NCBI GenBank assembly: GCA_023653785.1
Contig: JAMKCH010019809.1
Span: forward strand, 1-64,000
From: Ophioderma brevispina
Taxonomy: Eukaryota; Echinodermata; Ophiuroidea; Amphilepidida; Ophiodermatidae
Direction of reading: 5' to 3'
DNA: 64,000 bases
In this document: positions 59,944-64,000 of the stretch, one piece after another
How positions within the stretch are numbered: position 1 is the first letter of the stretch
How the letters are laid out: each line of letters starts with the position of its first letter
Program-made: the position numbers and the translations under genes
Notes under the pieces: model-generated
Told to the model about the DNA's origin: nothing
The model's database searches: none
What the model saw: only the letters and a program-made list of their open reading frames with translations

Positions 59944-60760
59944 CCGTTCGAAATTACAAAGTCTGGCGATACTGTCCTTTTCATACAGGGTTTTGCTGAT
60001 GGTCGTCCCTCATACCATGGCTCATTGGCTTCTGCTTTAACTGGATGTTTACCAACGTCCCCCCACCTAGGCAGAGCAGTTCCTCAATGGGAAACGTATA
60101 CCGTTATATTCTTGATGCAGGCCCTCCTTTTGAAGCCGGTGGGGACCCCACGCTTAGGAATTTGACTCTGAAAACGGTTATCTTCTGGCGTTGGCTACAT
60201 GACGAAGATGCTCCGAGTTACATGCTATCTCGGCGTCTTCAACTGTTTTAACCAATTCTGGTGCAAATTAGCTGTGCTTCGTCTTTTTCTTCTTATTCGT
60301 CCGGATTTTCTGCTAAGACGAGTCCCCGTCGTTCCAACACTCTTTCTGTTCCTCCCTGATATCGCTTCCCACAGTAGTGTTAGCGAGGACAGGGTGTGGT
60401 GTCCAGTGCGCGCCTTGAAAGTACTTGCGCAGGACGCCGCGTTAAGAGCGGATAACGACCATTAATTTTTTACCTTTGTCAACCGCAACCGCCCGGCGGG
60501 CCAAGCGAACGGTGCTAGGTGGGCTCGTCTCATTTTCGTGTGGATTCTAAGCTACATGTATGACCGCGCAGGGGAATCCTCGGGCTCGTTCGACTAGGGC
60601 GATTTCTTCTTGGCGGGCATATCACCGTGGGTTTCGACGCGTGACATTTGTGATAGTGGTCTTTTGGAAGAGGGCGACTACGTTCTCATCTACGTACTTT
60701 AAGAACGTGGGCACACCAGGGCAAGGGGAGCGTTTGCCAAATCTGTACTAAGGCCAGATC
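59944..60760 (+). pseudogene. Element II tyrosine recombinase remnant
   Basis: Starts with the segment reading 'TVRNYK' that continues directly from the left flank across the inserted element. Later blocks: 'GFADGRPSYHGSLASAL' near 59988-60039, 'LTLKTVI' near 60161-60181, 'LALAT.RRCSELHAIS' across a frameshift at about 60189-60232 (holds the first catalytic arginine), 'DRVWCPVRALK' near 60387-60420, 'VNRNRPAG' near 60478-60500, 'YDRAGESSG' near 60557-60584, 'SSWRAYHRG' near 60607-60633, and 'WKRATTFSSTYFKNVG' near 60666-60714, holding the expected catalytic tyrosine. The H of the H-x-x-R motif appears deleted (reads ARSTRA). Confidence 0.85.
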
Positions 60761-60992
60761 AAATCTACAAGAATAACAAGACTAATTAGTTATCGGACGG
60801 TCGTCAACCCACATTTCGGTAAGCTCCTTTGTGGGTTTTCATACTTAAGCTATTTTTAAGGTGGCTTTTAGTAGGTCTGCGTCGTGATTTGTCTTGTGAT
60901 CTCTTGTCTTTCTTCTTTCTTCCGACTTGCCATGTTCTGAGCGTGATGCACATGGCCCCCCATCCGGGGCTCCTGCTGTGCTAGTCTGAATT

Positions 60993-61360
60993 GATGCAAT
61001 TCGTAGTATATTGTTCATCAATTCAAGGTAAGCAGTCGAGTGAAATGAACTACCAAGACAGTATTGTTCTCTAGTTTCGTTCTACTGAGCATGCTTATCT
61101 GTTTGATGACAATATCCCGCCCACATCCCACTCTATGTGCAACCCTTCGTTTCACATTGAGTGGAAGCGCAAAGCCGCGAATGGAGGCCGATCGAACATG
61201 TCGGCCGGTGACGTCCCGTCACCGGGCCGGAAGATTCTATTTTATAAAATAGGGGTGTTTTGGTCCTTGCATCGATCGGATAGAGATGCAATTCGTAGTA
61301 GATTGTCATCAAAACAGTAACATGCTCTAGTAGAACGAAACAGAGAACAATACTGTTCTT
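60993..61360 (+). repeat. Element II terminal repeats (inverted and direct)
   Basis: Inverted pair: 61055-61115 ('cagtattgttctct', 'tttcgttctact', 'gagcatg', 'tttgatgacaat') against 61301-61360. Direct pair: GATGCAATTCGTAGTA at 60993-61008 and 61285-61300. Also a hairpin CCGGTGACG-tcc-CGTCACCGG at 61205-61225. This is consistent with the inverted-terminal plus internal-complementary design of DIRS 3' ends, but the left terminus needed for proof is missing. Confidence 0.65.
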
Positions 61361-62820
61361 GTATAAACGTGGCATGCCAATGTGGTTTTCAGAAATTATT
61401 ACGGCGCTTAATAATTCACGCGACTACCAATTAATACACTTGCACACAAATACAACAACAGACACCCTCCCGCTGAGTATGAAGTATTTTAAACGAATCC
61501 AATTAACACACCCGGATGGCGCCACAAACGAACATATCACACCACTTGTACAACTCATGCACACTCAAAAGTAATTAGAATGTATATGCTTACCCGTTCA
61601 CACTAAATACATTAATAACCATACTCTCAAGGAACACCATGTCACTGTAGCTGTGACCACTAGAATCTCTCGTCTCACCACAACGACAATCAAAAGTAAC
61701 CAGGCATTGAGTTCCAGTTTGGCAAATCCAGTCCGATGATTCCTTCGATTTATCCTCTTATGCAGAACTTAAAACCCATGTCATATGGAAACGTCGGTCT
61801 ATGAAAATGCTGCAATACACAAGCTGGTCGTAAGCCGTGGTCATTCCAGAACTATAGTGTAAGCAAGTTCACGAGTATTAAAGACTCAGTTTTAAACACG
61901 AAAATGTCCGGAAATGTTTCCGTTCCCGGTGTCAGAGACAAGACGACGCAATTTCCCAAAACAACGAGTTGCTATCTAGCACTGTGAAAGCAACCACACA
62001 GCAGATCCATTACGCCATAAATGCGATTGAACGAACCAGATGTTTGAACTCCTTCATATTGTCCCCTTTTCCATGATCAACCTTCGGGTCCGTGAACGAA
62101 AAAATCACCTGTACATTTTACATTGAAGACAATCGTTGACGCCCTATCGTCTACTGGGTTTCATGTCTGATGTAAGCAACCATATATAAACGTAAAACCG
62201 ATAACCTAGAGAAGTATAAATTCCATAATATTCCAAATAATCTTTTTTATGACTAGAATAGCATTACCGATCATATGCCGAAGGCGAAGAAGCAATGACA
62301 CGAAAATGAGTTCAAAATCAAACACCCCAACAATGACGATAGCTGTTGCGCATGCCTGAATATGCGAAAGCGGTCACGTGACCATGCACAACCTTGGACG
62401 TTGCCAACCGACAAGTTCGACTCCTGTGATAACAGCCTTTATATCTTAGCTCGAACTCCTTATTTTGGGGCTCACACAATGGTGTCTCTATATAACGGGA
62501 TTATCGCATTTTCATGGCGCCCTTTATTGTTTTTCGATTTTGAAGGTGGAAAACTGCAACGGCGCAGCACCTGTTAACAGCCATTTTTGGATTCATTACC
62601 CTCGAAATAGCCTAAAAACAATTGCTTAACCACTTTTAACATAAAATGCCTCCAGCACTTCTACTGGAGCACAAATTTCAAATTCAATTTTGACCTCAAC
62701 TAATTATCCATCGCCCCTGCCTATCTGAAATACATGGTGTGAACATTTTAAACAATTCATTGTGGGCAAATGACTTTTCTTGACTCTTTTTACATTCTAT
62801 TCGATTCTTCTTGTGTGCAG
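61361..62820. other. No exon found; possible upstream/5' region of the NSMAF-like gene
   Basis: A perfect 12-bp palindrome GGTCACGTGACC (E-box core CACGTG) lies at 62372-62383, and a TATA-like 'TATATAAC' near 62488. They lie 300-450 bp upstream of the first recognised exon. No first exon ending in the right phase could be identified, so any promoter role is a guess. Confidence 0.3.
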
Positions 62821-62924
62821 GGTTTTTCACTGCTGCTATTGGAGCCTGGAGAGATCTACTTTGAAGATTAACTAGTGGTGTTTTATTATCCATCAGACTG
62901 TGCCCGATTGAGAGGCTGAAAGGA
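62821..62924 (+). CDS. NSMAF: NSMAF/FAN-like gene, N-terminal exon with two in-frame stops
   Basis: Acceptor: a pyrimidine-rich run ending 'ttgtgtgcag' at 62811-62820. Donor: GTAAGG at 62925. In frame 0 it reads FSLLLLEPGEIYFED, stop (TAA 62869-62871), LVVFYYPSDCARLRG, stop (TGA 62917-62919), KE. NSMAF proteins have 'RFSLLLL..EEYYFE' here, a short variable segment, then 'K.RG.LK'. The exon ends two bases into a codon, matching exactly the phase of the next exon at 63901. NSMAF couples TNF-receptor signalling to neutral sphingomyelinase and has GRAM, BEACH and WD40 parts; only the start is in this window. The stops mean a pseudogene, a sequencing error, or that my exon limits are wrong. Homology is by eye. 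Confidence 0.6.
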
Positions 62925-63900
62925 GTAAGGAACATACGAAGTAGGCCTACATACAAAGTCGATAATTTATTCAATGATCTTTTCCAGAAGTAACAGTTGG
63001 CTGCGAAAAATTTGGTAAACTGTTTCTTTTTTTTTTGCTAGTCACAAGAGTTGGTATACTTTTGTGTTTATGGTGGCAGGCTGACATGCATTTAAGGTGG
63101 GTGACCTGAATCATGGGATCATTTTTTTTTCATATATCGCCCCCGCCCACATGGTAGCATATCACCAAAATTTGAGTTAAATGGTCAGCGTTCGGCATAT
63201 TAGAGGGTCCAGTTCATGACTGGGACTGCGGGGGGGGGGGGGGGGGGCACCTTGTATTCAACGGTGGATATATGAATGCGTGAACATTGACTTCCAAAAT
63301 CGCACCCTAAACAAGTATTTTCCAACCGACTTAAAACGATACCCCTAAACCAGTATTTTTTTGTCCTGATTTTGCTACACAAAAGTATTTTTTGTAAGTT
63401 TTGCTACCTAAGCAAGTAAGGAAGCTTGTGTCTTAATCATACCTTTATTATCTTGCTTTTCTTTACACTATTTTTGATCTCTGCTTAATTTGAGGATTAC
63501 ACGTCAATCACAATTTCATGGTTTAGAAAAAACATACCCTTTTTTTCCAACAGTTGCTGTTTTTTGACACCCTTCATGTACGCCTACATCGCCTGTTGAA
63601 AAAAGATACCCTTTTTAACGCGTTTTCTTGTTCACGCATCATATCCACCTTTGATACAAGTGCGGGGACTCTCGGGAGGTATGGTAAATTAGGACATGGG
63701 CAAGGTGTCCAAATCATGGCCTTAATGTGCATGACATGTACCCGTACACAAACCACACACATCACATACAACTGAAATCAATCACATGTTTCTATATGGA
63801 ATGTGGATTCTTTTTATTTACCTATCAATTGAAATGAACGAAGGTTTAGAAGCTCTCTTTTGGAGCCATGATGGCCAGCCCTCTGTCTTTTTTCTTGTAG
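62925..63900 (+). other. Intron of the NSMAF-like gene
   Basis: 976 bp bounded by GTAAGG and 'cttttttcttgtag'. Contains a run of about 18 G near 63230-63247 and no coding signal. Confidence 0.6.
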
Positions 63901-63979
63901 GAAGCTGAGAGGACGTCTCAAGTTGTTTTCTAACTCAATAGTTTTTGAGCCGCATGATGCTGCACACCCGGTCGTCAAG
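63901..63979 (+). CDS. NSMAF: NSMAF/FAN-like gene, next exon (start of GRAM/PH-like domain)
   Basis: 79 bp between the acceptor 'cttttttcttgtag' and the donor GTAGGC at 63980. With the first base completing the codon from the previous exon it reads KLRGRLKLFSNSIVFEP followed by HDAAHPVVK, with no stop. The family has K-[IL]-R-G-x-L-K-x-x-S-x-S-x-x-F-E-P then P-[IV]-x-K at this place, which is the beginning of the GRAM/PH-like domain. The other two frames are closed or meaningless. The gene continues beyond the window to the right. The match is from memory of the family; a search should confirm it. Confidence 0.75.
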
Positions 63980-64000
63980 GTAGGCTAAGATTGCAAGGAC

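Larger units (their letters stand above)
58791..61360 (+). mobile_element. DIRS-like retroelement II, 3' half, inactive
   Basis: Contains the linker between RNase H and recombinase, a recombinase remnant and a terminal region with inverted repeats. No reverse transcriptase was found upstream, so the copy is 5' truncated. It belongs to a different subgroup from element I: its recombinase ends with a 'WKRATTFSSTYF' block rather than 'HGRWKSD'. Confidence 0.8.

Noticed and set aside
62466..62577. Candidate first exon of the NSMAF-like gene (ATGs at 62479 and 62514)
   Set aside because: Neither frame gives an N-terminus like the family, nor ends in the phase required by the exon at 62821.
1..64000. 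CRISPR arrays, operons, prophage or other prokaryotic systems
   Set aside because: No regularly spaced short repeats, no ribosome-binding-site-linked gene strings; gene density and splice signals are eukaryotic.

Overview
This 64-kb window looks like intergenic or intronic DNA from a metazoan, most likely a marine invertebrate and possibly a deuterostome. The evidence is AT-rich composition, GT/AG splice signals, many small inverted-repeat transposons, a tRNA-type SINE, decayed LINEs and two DIRS-type tyrosine-recombinase retroelements (a group common in echinoderms, hemichordates, cnidarians and fish). The species cannot be fixed from sequence alone. No bacterial-type gene organisation, CRISPR array, rRNA or intact tRNA was seen. 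Almost all open frames over 60 codons are chance frames or remnants of mobile elements.

Host gene: only the right edge shows one. Two phase-compatible exons (62821-62924 and 63901-63979, + strand) encode the N-terminal part of a protein resembling NSMAF/FAN, the BEACH-WD40 adaptor of neutral sphingomyelinase. The gene continues past the window end. The first of these exons carries two in-frame stop codons.

Layout: 0.1-0.84 kb is a dispersed repeat (R1) that recurs at 16.5-17.7 kb. At 2.1-3.3 kb is a decayed non-LTR retrotransposon with an inverted 5' part, followed by two related foldback elements (3.3-3.7 and 4.4-5.0 kb). At 6.66-9.48 kb is a ruined L1/Tx1-like ORF2. From 11 to 42 kb the DNA is packed with miniature elements: a SINE, a 42-bp minisatellite, four families (M1-M4) with TTAA(A)GG-type ends, families E and F, two inverted arrays of a 180-bp repeat, a 1.1-kb long-TIR element, a 2-kb pyrimidine-rich element split by a LINE 3' end, a second copy of the first LINE (32.3-33.9 kb) and hAT-like elements. 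From 43 to 48.5 kb nothing is recognisable. At 50.3-51.2 kb are two small inverted-repeat elements, one with a perfect 8-bp target duplication.

At 52.2-57.4 kb (- strand) is a nearly complete but decayed DIRS-like retroelement: gag with zinc knuckle, RT with YLDDG, RNase H region and tyrosine recombinase, with direct terminal repeats. At 58.8-61.4 kb (+ strand) is the 3' half of a different DIRS-like element whose recombinase is interrupted by a 584-bp inverted-repeat element with clean AGTA duplications. No mobile element here appears able to move on its own. What the window mainly records is an ordered history of nested insertions.
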